This document shows positions 42,478 through 50,866 of a stretch of 64,000 nucleotides of DNA, one piece after another. A program made the translations under genes and the position numbers. The notes under the pieces are model-generated. The model saw only the letters and a list, made by a program, of their open reading frames with translations, was not told where the DNA came from and searched no databases. Origin of the DNA: an uncultured Bacillota bacterium (GTDB lineage Bacteria > Bacillota_I > Bacilli_A > RFN20 > CAG-631); NCBI GenBank assembly GCA_902491575.1, contig CABUID010000007.1:25594-89593 (forward strand), given 5' to 3'. Numbering within the stretch: the first letter of the stretch is position 1; each line of letters opens with the position of its first letter.

Positions 42478-43746
42478 ATGAATAAGAAATTCTTTTCAGG
42501 AAACCGTTTTCGTTTGGTAGATGGTTTAATAGATGAGAAATGTATGATTGTTTTATCCAGTGGTTATGAAATTAGTCGAAGTGCAGATGAAAATTATGAA
42601 TTTCAAGTCAATAATAATTTTTTCTACTTAACCGGAATTAAACAACCTAATGTACATTTAATTCTTTTAAAAGACAAAAAAGAATATACGGAATTACTTT
42701 ATATTGATGAATATAATGAAATGTATGAAAAATGGTTAGGACATCGTTTAAATAAAAAAGAAGCATCTACTCAATCAGGTATTTATAATAGTAATATTCA
42801 ATATATCAATGAATTTGAAAAGGATTTCGAAAATTATTTAAATCAGTATTCGATTGTATATTTAGATTTAGAAACGAATAATAACCTTCATCATCATTCA
42901 TTTGGTCTATCTTTAGCTTCTACCTTAGCTTCAGAATATCCAAAAAATGAAATTAAAAATATATATAATACTATCATTAAATTAAGATTGTCTAAACAGC
43001 CTTGTGAAATAAAAGCTTTAAAAAAAGCAATTAGTATAACTAAATTAGGTATTGAAAATTTGATGAAAAATGCAAAACCAAATCAATATGAATACCAATT
43101 AGAAGCTTATTATGATTTTGTCTTAAAACAAAATGGCAATAAAGAGCATTCTTTTAAAACCATAGCTGCTAGTGGTAAAAATGCCACAATCTTGCATTAC
43201 AGTGCAAATGATTCATTCATTCATGAAAATGATTTAATCTTATTTGATTTAGGTTGTAAAGAAAATGGTTATTGCTCAGATATAACGCGAACATTTCCTA
43301 TTAATGGGCAATTTAATCTGTTACAAAAAAAAATATATAATATTGTTTTAAAAGCCAATAAAGAAATTATAAAACAAGCACATGCAGGTATGACTTTAAA
43401 AGAATTACAAGATATTTGTATGGATGTCTTAGCTAAAGGATGTTTAAAAGCAAAATTAATAAAAAATAAAGATGAAATTTCAAAGTATTATTACCATGGA
43501 GTTTCTCATAGTATAGGATTAGACACACATGATCCTTACTTACGTGAAATGCCTTTACCTATCAATGCAATAATTTCCAATGAACCAGGATTATATTTTC
43601 CTGAATATAAGATAGGAATCCGTATAGAAGATGATCTTTTATTGAAAGAAAACCATGCTGTAAATCTTTCAAAATCAATTATAAAATCAATTAAACAAAT
43701 TGAAAAATATATGAATAAAAAGGAAAATATGGAGGAAAGAAAATGA
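42478..43746 (+). CDS. Xaa-Pro aminopeptidase (M24B family)
   Basis: This 422-aa metallopeptidase removes an N-terminal residue next to proline. The N-terminal AMP_N domain opens with [13 protein letters not shown] and contains FFYLTGI. The pita-bread catalytic domain supplies metal ligands in [23 protein letters not shown] (two Asp), [14 protein letters not shown] (His), NEPGLYF (Glu) and [10 protein letters not shown] (Glu). The ATG at 42478 is favoured over a GTG nine bases earlier, which overlaps the AGGTAGGT site. It ends at an ATGA overlap with glgC, making a peptidase the first gene of the glycogen operon, which is unusual. Confidence 0.92.
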   Translation: MNKKFFSGNRFRLVDGLIDEKCMIVLSSGYEISRSADENYEFQVNNNFFYLTGIKQPNVHLILLKDKKEYTELLYIDEYNEMYEKWLGHRLNKKEASTQSGIYNSNIQYINEFEKDFENYLNQYSIVYLDLETNNNLHHHSFGLSLASTLASEYPKNEIKNIYNTIIKLRLSKQPCEIKALKKAISITKLGIENLMKNAKPNQYEYQLEAYYDFVLKQNGNKEHSFKTIAASGKNATILHYSANDSFIHENDLILFDLGCKENGYCSDITRTFPINGQFNLLQKKIYNIVLKANKEIIKQAHAGMTLKELQDICMDVLAKGCLKAKLIKNKDEISKYYYHGVSHSIGLDTHDPYLREMPLPINAIISNEPGLYFPEYKIGIRIEDDLLLKENHAVNLSKSIIKSIKQIEKYMNKKENMEERK

Positions 43747-44969
43747 TTAAAAAAAGATGTGTGGCGATGATTTTGGCTGGAGGACAAGGTAGCCGGTTAG
43801 GAGCTTTAACTCAAAATGTAGCAAAACCCGCAGTGTCATTTGGAGCAAAATATAAAATTATTGATTTTGTTTTGTCCAATTGCTCCAATTCAGGAATTGA
43901 TACGGTAGGAATTCTGACGCAATATGAACCATTAGATTTAAATACTTATGTAGGTAATGGTCAGCCTTGGGATTTAGATGGAATCGATGGAGGTGTTTTT
44001 GTATTGCCTCCTTATATGAGCGCTGAAAAAGGAGAATGGTATAAAGGTACTGCAAATGCCATTTATCAAAACTTAAATTTTATATCACGATTTGATCCAG
44101 AATATGTTTTGATTTTATCTGGAGATCATATTTATAAAATGAATTATGCAAAAATGTTAGAAAAACATATAGAGAATAATGCGGATTGTACAATTGCTAC
44201 GATAACTGTTCCATTAGAAGAAGCGTCTCGATTTGGAATTTTAACTGCAGATGAAGAAGGAAGAATTTTAGAATTCAACGAAAAACCAAAATTTCCAAAA
44301 AGCAATCAAGCATCAATGGGAATTTATATTTTTAATTGGTCTACATTAAAAAAAGAACTTCAAAAAGATGAATTGAATCTAGAGTCAAGTAATGATTTTG
44401 GAAAAGATGTCATTCCTTCTATGCTAAAAAAAGGATTACGTCTTTATATTTATGGGTATAAAGGCTATTGGAAAGATGTTGGAACAATTTCTTCTTTATG
44501 GGAAGCAAATATGGATTTATTAGATGGAAATTGTGAATTGGATATTAATGATTCCACATGGCCTATTATGGCTAGAACTACTGCAAGTCGTCCTCAGTAT
44601 ATTTCAAATAATGCTATTGTTAAAAATTCCATAATCACTGAAGGTTGCGAAATTGATGGTGAGATCAATCATTCTATTATTTTTCATAATGTAAAAATAG
44701 GCAAAAATTCAAAAATAACAGATAGTATAATCATGAATAATGTTGAAATTGGAGAAAATGTTATTATTAATAAAGCGGTAATTGGTGATGATGCTATCAT
44801 TGGAAATGGAGTAAGGATTAATACCCGAGGAGTGGAAACTCCAGAATATACGAATACTAAAATTTGTACAAATGACCTTTCGCTGATAGGAAGTAAAGTT
44901 AAAATTGGAAACAATGTAAAAATTGGAAAATTATCAATGATTACAAAGAATATTAAGGGAGGGAATTAA
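43743..44969 (+). CDS. glgC: Glucose-1-phosphate adenylyltransferase, catalytic subunit
   Basis: GlgC makes ADP-glucose from glucose 1-phosphate and ATP, the committed step of glycogen synthesis. The nucleotide-binding [15 protein letters not shown] is at residues 9-23 and [20 protein letters not shown] follows. Further motifs are GTANAIYQN near 103, GDHIYKMNY near 128 and FNEKPKFPK, and the C-terminal third is a left-handed beta-helix with hexapeptide repeats. The 408 aa is normal. It overlaps the peptidase gene by four bases and is one base from glgD. In Bacillus-type systems GlgC works as a heteromer with GlgD. Confidence 0.96.
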   Translation: MIKKRCVAMILAGGQGSRLGALTQNVAKPAVSFGAKYKIIDFVLSNCSNSGIDTVGILTQYEPLDLNTYVGNGQPWDLDGIDGGVFVLPPYMSAEKGEWYKGTANAIYQNLNFISRFDPEYVLILSGDHIYKMNYAKMLEKHIENNADCTIATITVPLEEASRFGILTADEEGRILEFNEKPKFPKSNQASMGIYIFNWSTLKKELQKDELNLESSNDFGKDVIPSMLKKGLRLYIYGYKGYWKDVGTISSLWEANMDLLDGNCELDINDSTWPIMARTTASRPQYISNNAIVKNSIITEGCEIDGEINHSIIFHNVKIGKNSKITDSIIMNNVEIGENVIINKAVIGDDAIIGNGVRINTRGVETPEYTNTKICTNDLSLIGSKVKIGNNVKIGKLSMITKNIKGGN

Positions 44970-44970
44970 A

Positions 44971-46086
44971 ATGCAAAAAGTATTAGGTGTTATTTTCGCA
45001 GACTCACATTATGCCAATATTAAAGAATTAACCAACGTTAGACCTTTAGGAGCTCTACCGATTAATGGACGCTATCGAGCTATTGATTTTGTTTTATCCA
45101 ACATGGTCAATAGTGGAATGATTAACGTCGCGGTCGTTACACAAAATAATTATCATTCATTAATGGGGCATTTAGGTAGTGGAAAACAATGGAATCTAGC
45201 GAGGAAAAGATATGGCTTAACTTTGTTTCCTCCCTTTTCAAATTTAAGTTCTACTGGTTCAGATAGTCGAATTGATATTTTATATGGTGTTTTAGACTTT
45301 TTAAAAAGATCTACTCAAGAATATGTTTTACTAGCCGAATCCAATATTATTATTAATAAAACTTTTAAAAAATTTTTTGAAACACATCTTGAAAGTCATG
45401 CAGACATTTCTATTGCTTATAAAAATATAAAGGAATATCCAAGTTTTGATGCGATTGAATCTTATATTTATACGGATGAAAATGAAAATGTAACAGGTAT
45501 TGATACAGGCGAAAATATTGCTGGATCTACTAAAAAATATTTTGGATATATTTTAGTAAATAAACAAGTCCTAATTAATTTCATCGAACATTCAAAAGTT
45601 CGTGGAAAGAAAGGCTATTTAACCAATTTGATTGCAAGAAATATTGGTAATCTTAAAATAAAAGCATGTAATTTTGATGGTTATGGTCGTAAAATTGCAA
45701 CCATAGATGATTATTATACAACAAGTATGGAAATATTAAAGAAAGAAGTAAGAGATGAACTATTTAATCCAAATCATCCCATTTATACTAAAGATAAAGA
45801 TACAACACCTAGTCGATATTTATCTAATGCAAATGTAAAGAATTGTTTCATTGCCGATGGATGTACAATAGATGGCACAGTAGAAAATTCTATTATTTTT
45901 AGAGGGGTTTCGATAAAAAAAGGAACTACTATTAAAAATTCCATTATATTACAGCAATCGGATATAGGTTCAAATGTTCGTTTAGAACGAGTTATATTAG
46001 ATAAAAAGGTGATTGTAAGAGATGAAAGTGAATTAGTAGGAACAAAAAATTTCCCAATTATCGTTGGAAAAGGAAACATTATTTAA
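44971..46086 (+). CDS. glgD: Glucose-1-phosphate adenylyltransferase-like regulatory subunit
   Basis: GlgD is a paralogue of GlgC that stimulates it in Firmicutes but has lost catalytic residues. Here the start VLGVIFADSHYANIKELTNVRPLG replaces the AGGxGxRL loop, while PINGRYRAIDFVLSNMVNSG keeps the fold. The C-terminal beta-helix has hexapeptide repeats (DGCTIDGTVENSII). The 371 aa is the usual length. It sits between glgC and glgA with one- and 15-base gaps. Confidence 0.94.
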   Translation: MQKVLGVIFADSHYANIKELTNVRPLGALPINGRYRAIDFVLSNMVNSGMINVAVVTQNNYHSLMGHLGSGKQWNLARKRYGLTLFPPFSNLSSTGSDSRIDILYGVLDFLKRSTQEYVLLAESNIIINKTFKKFFETHLESHADISIAYKNIKEYPSFDAIESYIYTDENENVTGIDTGENIAGSTKKYFGYILVNKQVLINFIEHSKVRGKKGYLTNLIARNIGNLKIKACNFDGYGRKIATIDDYYTTSMEILKKEVRDELFNPNHPIYTKDKDTTPSRYLSNANVKNCFIADGCTIDGTVENSIIFRGVSIKKGTTIKNSIILQQSDIGSNVRLERVILDKKVIVRDESELVGTKNFPIIVGKGNII

Positions 46087-46101
46087 AGTGGAGGATAATG
46101 C

Positions 46102-47526
46102 ATGTCTAAATTAAAAGTATTAATGGTTTCTGCTGAAGTGGATCCATTTGCAAAGACAGGTGGTTTAGGTGATGTCGTTGGTTCTTTACCAAAAGCATTG
46201 AACTTAATAGAGGTCAATACACGAGTCATTATGCCTTTATATGGAACAATCGCTGAGCAATATCGTAATAAAATGAATTATTTAGGTTACATTTATATAA
46301 ACCTTGGTTGGCGACATCAATATTGTGGTATTTTCTCTTTAAACTTTAAGGGAGTATTCTATTATTTTATTGACAATGAATACTATTTTAAAAGAGGGAA
46401 ACTTTATGATGATTTCGATTTAGAAAAATTCTCATTTTTAAGTATAGCAGCATTTGAAGTTGCAAAATATGTTCATTTTAAACCCAATGTTTTTCATATA
46501 CATGATTGGCATACTGGCGCTATTGCTGCTTTATTCAATGATTACTATCAGCAAGATGAATTTTTTAAAGGTTGTAAATGTGTTTATACGATTCATAATT
46601 TAGCCTATCAAGGTATTTATCCAAAAAATCAAGTGTTGGATTTATTGCCTTTAGCATCTTATAAATATGAAAATACTGAAACTATCAATTTTATGGCTCT
46701 TGGGATTCAATATGCCAATAAAGTTACGACCGTTTCACCAACTTACGCTAATGAAATTTTAACAGATCAATATGGTGAAGGACTACAATATTTACTCAAT
46801 CATGAAAAAAATAAGTTGGTAGGAATTTTAAATGGGATTGATAACAATATCTATAATCCTAAAATAGATAATCTGATTTTATATAATTATGATCAAACAG
46901 ATTATAAAAATGGAAAATTAAGAAATAAAATTGCTCTTTATAATGAAATTCATTTTGAAGATAAAAATGCGGATGAACCATTGATTGCAGTTATTTCTCG
47001 TCTTGCAAGCCAAAAAGGAATGAGTCTTTTATTAGAAATATTGGAAAAATTGATTACAAATCATTCTGTAAAAATTGTTCTTTTAGGATCAGGAGATATC
47101 CATCTTGAACATTCTTTTGCACAACTGAGTCAACGCTATCCTCGTCAATTTAAAGCTATTTTAAAATTTGATAATGTATTAGCACATAAAATTTATGCTT
47201 CTTCTGATTTGTTTTTAATGCCAAGCGCTTTTGAACCTTGTGGTTTGGCGCAAATGATTTGTTTAAAATATGGAACATTACCTTTAGTCCGTTCTTGTGG
47301 AGGATTAAAAGATAGTATTATTCCGTTCAATGAATATACTTTACAAGGAAATGGTTTTTCATTTGAAAATTATAATGCGAATGATTTTTATCATACTATT
47401 TGCTATGCTTTATCGGTTTATAATCGAAAAGAATTATGGGCTAAAGTGATTGAAAATGGTTTCCAATGTGATTTTTCATGGAAAAAAAGTGCCCAAAACT
47501 ATAAAGTACTTTATGAAAATCTTTAA
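46102..47526 (+). CDS. glgA: Glycogen synthase (ADP-glucose-dependent)
   Basis: GlgA transfers glucose from ADP-glucose to the growing glucan. The GT5 N-terminus LMVSAEVDPFAKTGGLGDVVGSLPKAL contains the KTGG ADP-glucose site. HDWHTG is near residue 135, VYTIHNLAYQG near 160 and TVSPTYANEI near 210. The GT-B C-domain has VISRLASQKGMSLL near 295 and the catalytic region MPSAFEPCGLAQM near 375. The 474 aa is normal. Branching enzyme (glgB) and phosphorylase are not in the window, so the operon here is only the synthesis core. Confidence 0.96.
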   Translation: MSKLKVLMVSAEVDPFAKTGGLGDVVGSLPKALNLIEVNTRVIMPLYGTIAEQYRNKMNYLGYIYINLGWRHQYCGIFSLNFKGVFYYFIDNEYYFKRGKLYDDFDLEKFSFLSIAAFEVAKYVHFKPNVFHIHDWHTGAIAALFNDYYQQDEFFKGCKCVYTIHNLAYQGIYPKNQVLDLLPLASYKYENTETINFMALGIQYANKVTTVSPTYANEILTDQYGEGLQYLLNHEKNKLVGILNGIDNNIYNPKIDNLILYNYDQTDYKNGKLRNKIALYNEIHFEDKNADEPLIAVISRLASQKGMSLLLEILEKLITNHSVKIVLLGSGDIHLEHSFAQLSQRYPRQFKAILKFDNVLAHKIYASSDLFLMPSAFEPCGLAQMICLKYGTLPLVRSCGGLKDSIIPFNEYTLQGNGFSFENYNANDFYHTICYALSVYNRKELWAKVIENGFQCDFSWKKSAQNYKVLYENL

Positions 47527-47592
47527 ATAAAAAAATAACTATGGAAATTTAAAAAGTTATGCTATACTTAAAACGTATTAGGAGGATAGAAA

Positions 47593-48330
47593 ATGCATAA
47601 ATTTGATGTTAAATATACTTTTGATAATTATTATGAATATTATAAATTTATTTTAGTGAAACAAAGAGCATTAAGAGACATCATCTTCAGCCTTTTATTT
47701 GTAGGGATAGCTATTTATTGGTTTATAGATACTTCTGATAGTACCAAAGGGTGGCTTTTACCAGTATTAGCTTTAGTTTTAGCAGTTGCTTGTCCATTGA
47801 CAAGTTTCATTGCCTTACCAATGTTAAAAAAACAATTAAATGCTAAAAAAGACGATATTGACCGTACACATATAGAGATTACATTTACAGAAGATGAAGT
47901 AATTTATAATAATTTAACAGTTAAGCCTGAACTTGAACAAACTTCAAATGAGGAAAAAGTAGAAATTGAAAATGTGGAGGCTAAAACAGAAACCGAAAAT
48001 GTTCTTGATGAAAAAATTGAAGAAAAAGTAGAAAATTTGGAAAATCAAGAAGACGAAGAAGAAGTAGTAAAAGAAACAAAAGAAGAAACACCTGTTGTTG
48101 ATTCAACAGAAAAAGAAGAGAAAACAGAAACCGAATTTAAATTGCAATATGCAAATTTCTTATCAGTAAAAGAAACAAAAGGTCTATTCTTATTTTATTT
48201 AGATAGACAAACTGTCGTAATCATTCCAAAAGAGACTTATTTAAATGGAACGGATTTTACTGAATTTAAAGAATTTATACGAAGTAAAATAAATAGTAAG
48301 CGTATTAAATTTTTAAAAGAAAAAAAATAA
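47593..48330 (+). CDS. YcxB-like membrane protein with an acidic insertion
   Basis: This 245-aa protein has a short N-terminal cytoplasmic segment and two transmembrane helices (about residues 29-46 and 54-77). The soluble domain resembles YcxB-like proteins: IEITFTEDEVIYNN near 95, then LFLFYLDRQTVVIIPKETY near 198 and a final FKEFIRSK helix. Between these, residues 112-180 are almost wholly Glu, Lys, Thr and Val, an insertion splitting the domain. The function of the family is not established. It has its own AGGAGG site after glgA and is followed by the thiT riboswitch. Family assignment is by resemblance. Confidence 0.65.
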   Translation: MHKFDVKYTFDNYYEYYKFILVKQRALRDIIFSLLFVGIAIYWFIDTSDSTKGWLLPVLALVLAVACPLTSFIALPMLKKQLNAKKDDIDRTHIEITFTEDEVIYNNLTVKPELEQTSNEEKVEIENVEAKTETENVLDEKIEEKVENLENQEDEEEVVKETKEETPVVDSTEKEEKTETEFKLQYANFLSVKETKGLFLFYLDRQTVVIIPKETYLNGTDFTEFKEFIRSKINSKRIKFLKEKK

Positions 48331-48349
48331 AAATAAAGATAAAAAATAT

Positions 48350-48435
48350 GGGAGCTAAGTGAACTTGGCTGAGATAGTCTTTGATACGAAGATGAACCAT
48401 TAACTTGATCTAGGTAATGCTAGCGTAAGGAAAAT
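48350..48435 (+). promoter_or_regulatory. TPP riboswitch (THI element)
   Basis: GGGAGC, GGCTGAGAT, then GAACCATTAACTTGATCTAGG and TAATGCTAGCGTAAGG appear in the order of the thiamine-pyrophosphate aptamer. The gene behind is the thiamine transporter thiT. Binding of TPP should favour the terminator that follows. Confidence 0.95.
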
Positions 48436-48448
48436 ATTTTCATTTTGA

Positions 48449-48487
48449 AATCCTTTATGGCGTTATCAGTCATAAAGGATTTTTTTT
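48449..48487 (+). terminator. Terminator of the TPP riboswitch
   Basis: AATCCTTTATG and CATAAAGGATT form an 11-bp stem, followed by a run of T, directly before the thiT ribosome-binding site. Confidence 0.9.
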
Positions 48488-48497
48488 AAGGAGATGA

Positions 48498-49130
48498 ATG
48501 AACATGAAAACAAAGAAGAATTTAACTAAAATTTTAGCTGAAATTGCCATTATGGCAGCCCTTGCTTTTGCATTAGATGTATTACAAGGTGGAATTTTTA
48601 GGGGATTATTTCCTAATGGAGGTTCTATTGGCTTTGCCATGCTACCCATTTTGGTATTGACTTTTAGAAGAGGATTCAAAGCAGGATTTTTAGCTGCTTT
48701 GATTATGAGTTTTTTGCAAATGCTTGGAGGTATTTATGCAGTAGCAGATTCCTGGTATATGGTTTTATTACAAATTATTTTAGACTATATTATTGCCTAT
48801 CCTTTAGTTGCTGTTGCTGGTATTTTTTATAAAGCATATCATCAAAGCCAAAATAATAAACAAAAAGTAAAATATTTAATTTTAGGAACCATTTTAGGGG
48901 GATTGTTAAAATTAACCTCACATTATTTAGCAGGTGTCATTTTCTGGAGTAGTTCTTGTCCAGAAGGATTTTTAGGAGGCCCCGCACTATTTAGTTTAGT
49001 TTATAATGGTGAATACATGTTGCCAAATATTATTATTAATGCTGCTTTGTTAGTTTTAATTGCTTTAAAACAACCAAAAATTTTAAATGTCGAGGATGCA
49101 AGTGAAGGAGGTTTAAATAATGAAAAATAA
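48498..49130 (+). CDS. thiT: Thiamine transporter ThiT (ECF S-component)
   Basis: ThiT is the thiamine-binding membrane subunit of an energy-coupling-factor transporter. The 210-aa protein has about six helices, with the family segments IAIMAALAFALDVLQGGIFRGLFPNGGSI-like residues 14-42 and DYIIAYPLVAVAG near residue 95. The signature SHYLAGVIFWSSSCPEGF near 140 helps form the thiamine site. It needs EcfA, EcfA' and EcfT, which are not in the window. Two in-frame ATGs (48498, 48504) are both compatible with AAGGAG. Control is by the TPP riboswitch. It overlaps the next gene by 11 bases. Confidence 0.93.
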   Translation: MNMKTKKNLTKILAEIAIMAALAFALDVLQGGIFRGLFPNGGSIGFAMLPILVLTFRRGFKAGFLAALIMSFLQMLGGIYAVADSWYMVLLQIILDYIIAYPLVAVAGIFYKAYHQSQNNKQKVKYLILGTILGGLLKLTSHYLAGVIFWSSSCPEGFLGGPALFSLVYNGEYMLPNIIINAALLVLIALKQPKILNVEDASEGGLNNEK

Positions 49131-49539
49131 TATTTTGAAATATTTCTTTTTAAGTATGACAGGTTTTTTATCATTTGTTTTTAGTTTAGTAAAATACATT
49201 CAAAGTTATGAGATTTATTCAGATGAATATGGAACGGATATCGCGTTTAATTCAGATTACATTATTGCTTTATTAGTTTCATTATGCATTTTATTATATG
49301 GTATCTATAAAATTATTGCTACGAATAAAGGATATAAAGAGTCGAATGCTTATGTATATACAGGGCTATGTATTTCATCTTTGTTATCTTTTTATCCATT
49401 AGGAATATTTTTTAAAGCAATGAATAAACAAAAACCAGTTTCTGAATATTTAAATTATCTTTATCTTGGTATTGTAGCTTTGTTTTTACTTTTTTACTAT
49501 CTTTTTACTATAATATCATCAAAAAAACCAAACGCTTAA
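49120..49539 (+). CDS. Unrecognised four-helix membrane protein, co-transcribed with thiT
   Basis: This 139-aa protein has four hydrophobic helices (about residues 8-25, 46-64, 77-96, 112-133) separated by short polar loops. I recognise no motif or family. Its start lies 11 bases inside the end of thiT with GGAGG in the thiT coding sequence, so it is translated with thiT and comes under TPP riboswitch control. A link to thiamine uptake or use is possible but rests on position alone. Confidence 0.7.
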   Translation: MKNNILKYFFLSMTGFLSFVFSLVKYIQSYEIYSDEYGTDIAFNSDYIIALLVSLCILLYGIYKIIATNKGYKESNAYVYTGLCISSLLSFYPLGIFFKAMNKQKPVSEYLNYLYLGIVALFLLFYYLFTIISSKKPNA

Positions 49540-49561
49540 TCGAATTAATTCATAAAAAAAA

Positions 49562-49592
49562 ATCTCCATCATATATTTAAAATGAAGGAGAT
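49562..49592 (+). promoter_or_regulatory. Hairpin enclosing the ribosome-binding site of the GerQ-like gene
   Basis: ATCTCCATCAT and ATGAAGGAGAT pair at 10 of 11 positions around a nine-base loop. The AAGGAG ribosome-binding site (49585-49590) lies in the 3' arm, seven to nine bases before the start codon, so translation would be masked when the stem forms. On the minus strand the same stem is followed by a run of nine T and would act as a terminator, although no minus-strand gene is nearby. Confidence 0.6.
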
Positions 49593-49598
49593 AATAAA

Positions 49599-49946
49599 AT
49601 GGATTTTAATCAATATAATTCACAATTTAATCAAGTACCACCATATCCTCAGCCTAATTTAGATTATAGAGAATCTAAACCAGCTGCGGCTACTACAGGA
49701 CCTTCTATTTTAGATACAAAAGATTCTGAAAATTCTTTTGTTAATGCTGTTTTAAGAAGAGCAGTTGGTAAAGAAGCAAGTTTTTATTTCTCATATCCTG
49801 ATTCCATTAAATGGCGTGATGTAGTTTATGAAGGAAAATTAGAGGTAGTAGGGGAAGATTACATCGTAGTTAGAGAAAATGGAACGAACTATATTCATGT
49901 TTTATTAATGCTTTATCTTGAATATGTTGTTTTTAAAAAAGAATAG
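49599..49946 (+). CDS. GerQ-like protein (spore-coat GerQ domain)
   Basis: This 115-aa protein has a Pro/Gln/Tyr-rich N-terminal 50 residues (for example QVPPYPQP), then a domain resembling B. subtilis GerQ (YwdL). The matching segments are FVNAVLRRAVGKEASFYFSYPDSIKWRDVVYEGKLEVVGEDYIVVRE and the end LLMLYLEYVVFKKE; the paired positions in GerQ read VLRLNKGK, TFYMTFPGS-EWRDRVF and YLDYVTF. GerQ is a coat protein cross-linked by transglutaminase and needed for germination. No other sporulation gene is in the window, so the role may differ. It has its own terminator. Similarity is from memory and needs a profile search. Confidence 0.7.
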   Translation: MDFNQYNSQFNQVPPYPQPNLDYRESKPAAATTGPSILDTKDSENSFVNAVLRRAVGKEASFYFSYPDSIKWRDVVYEGKLEVVGEDYIVVRENGTNYIHVLLMLYLEYVVFKKE

Positions 49947-49952
49947 TAAAAG

Positions 49953-49989
49953 GTTGCTAAGAAATTAAAAAATTCTTAGCAACTTTTTT
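49953..49989 (+). terminator. Terminator of the GerQ-like gene
   Basis: GTTGCTAAGAA and TTCTTAGCAAC form a perfect 11-bp stem followed by TTTTTT. Confidence 0.93.
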
Positions 49990-50269
49990 GTTTAAAAATA
50001 GATTTTTAATAATAAATTAATTTATAATTTATTTTAACATAATTTAATGTTAAAGAGAATATCCTATTTTTATTAACTTTTTATAATTTTTTTGCAACTT
50101 ATTACTTCTTTTTATGTCATTTTTTCTACCAATTATTCTATACTAAATTTATAAGATTTGTTCTTTTATAGTAATAATTGTAAACAAGTATTCTAACTAT
50201 CTTTTTTATTATCAAAAAACTTAAATGTAATTTTTTTTATTTGTAATTTATTATAAATTCGTTTTATGA
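49990..50269. other. AT-rich intergenic stretch before pth, no gene seen
   Basis: About 280 bases of very AT-rich DNA with stops in all frames, no convincing hairpin and no repeat. It looks like an upstream region for the long pth-mfd operon. Nothing else is supported. Confidence 0.6.
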
Positions 50270-50275
50270 TATAAT
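50270..50275 (+). promoter_or_regulatory. Probable -10 box of the pth operon
   Basis: TATAAT preceded by TATGA, about 20 bases before the pth start. No good -35 box is seen at 16-18 bases. Confidence 0.5.
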
Positions 50276-50293
50276 ATACAAAGGGTGAAAAAA

Positions 50294-50866
50294 ATGAAAT
50301 TGATTATAGGCTTGGGTAATCCTGGAAATAAGTATCATAATACTAGACATAACGTTGGGTTTATGTTTATTGACCAATATGCTAAACATAAAAATTGTGA
50401 CTCATTTAAAGAAGGTTTTCAGGGACTTTACACAACCTTTATGGAAAATAATGAAATGATTTTTTTGTTTAAACCTTGTACTTATATGAATTTATCTGGT
50501 AATGCTGTTTTTGAAATTTGTCATTATTATCATATTGATCTTAAAGATATTTTAGTTATTTATGATGATAAAGATATTCCATTTGCATCTTTAAGGTTAA
50601 GAGAAAAGGGAAATCCAGGTTCACATAATGGTATGAAAAATATTACATTAATGTTAAATAGCATTAATTTTGCCCGTATACGTGTCGGAATAGGTCAACC
50701 AAGTTATGAAATGAGTATGGTGGATTTTGTATTATCGAAATTCCATCAAGATGAATTAGTAGAATTAAATGAATCTTTTAAAAAGATTATGGTGGCTTGT
50801 GATGATTTTATTTTCAATTGTTTTCCTTTAGCGATGAATAAATTTAATGTTAGGAAGAATTCATGA
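50294..50866 (+). CDS. pth: Peptidyl-tRNA hydrolase
   Basis: Pth frees tRNA from peptidyl-tRNAs that drop off the ribosome. The start MKLIIGLGNPGNKYHNTRHNVGF holds the catalytic His and the conserved Asn. PCTYMNLSGNAV is near residue 65, DDKDIPFASLRLREKGNPGSHNGMKN near 95-120, and RIRVGIG near 135. The 190 aa is normal. The ATG at 50294 is chosen; a GTG nine bases earlier is part of the AAGGGTG ribosome-binding site. It overlaps mfd by four bases, the same pairing as in Bacillus. Confidence 0.96.
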   Translation: MKLIIGLGNPGNKYHNTRHNVGFMFIDQYAKHKNCDSFKEGFQGLYTTFMENNEMIFLFKPCTYMNLSGNAVFEICHYYHIDLKDILVIYDDKDIPFASLRLREKGNPGSHNGMKNITLMLNSINFARIRVGIGQPSYEMSMVDFVLSKFHQDELVELNESFKKIMVACDDFIFNCFPLAMNKFNVRKNS

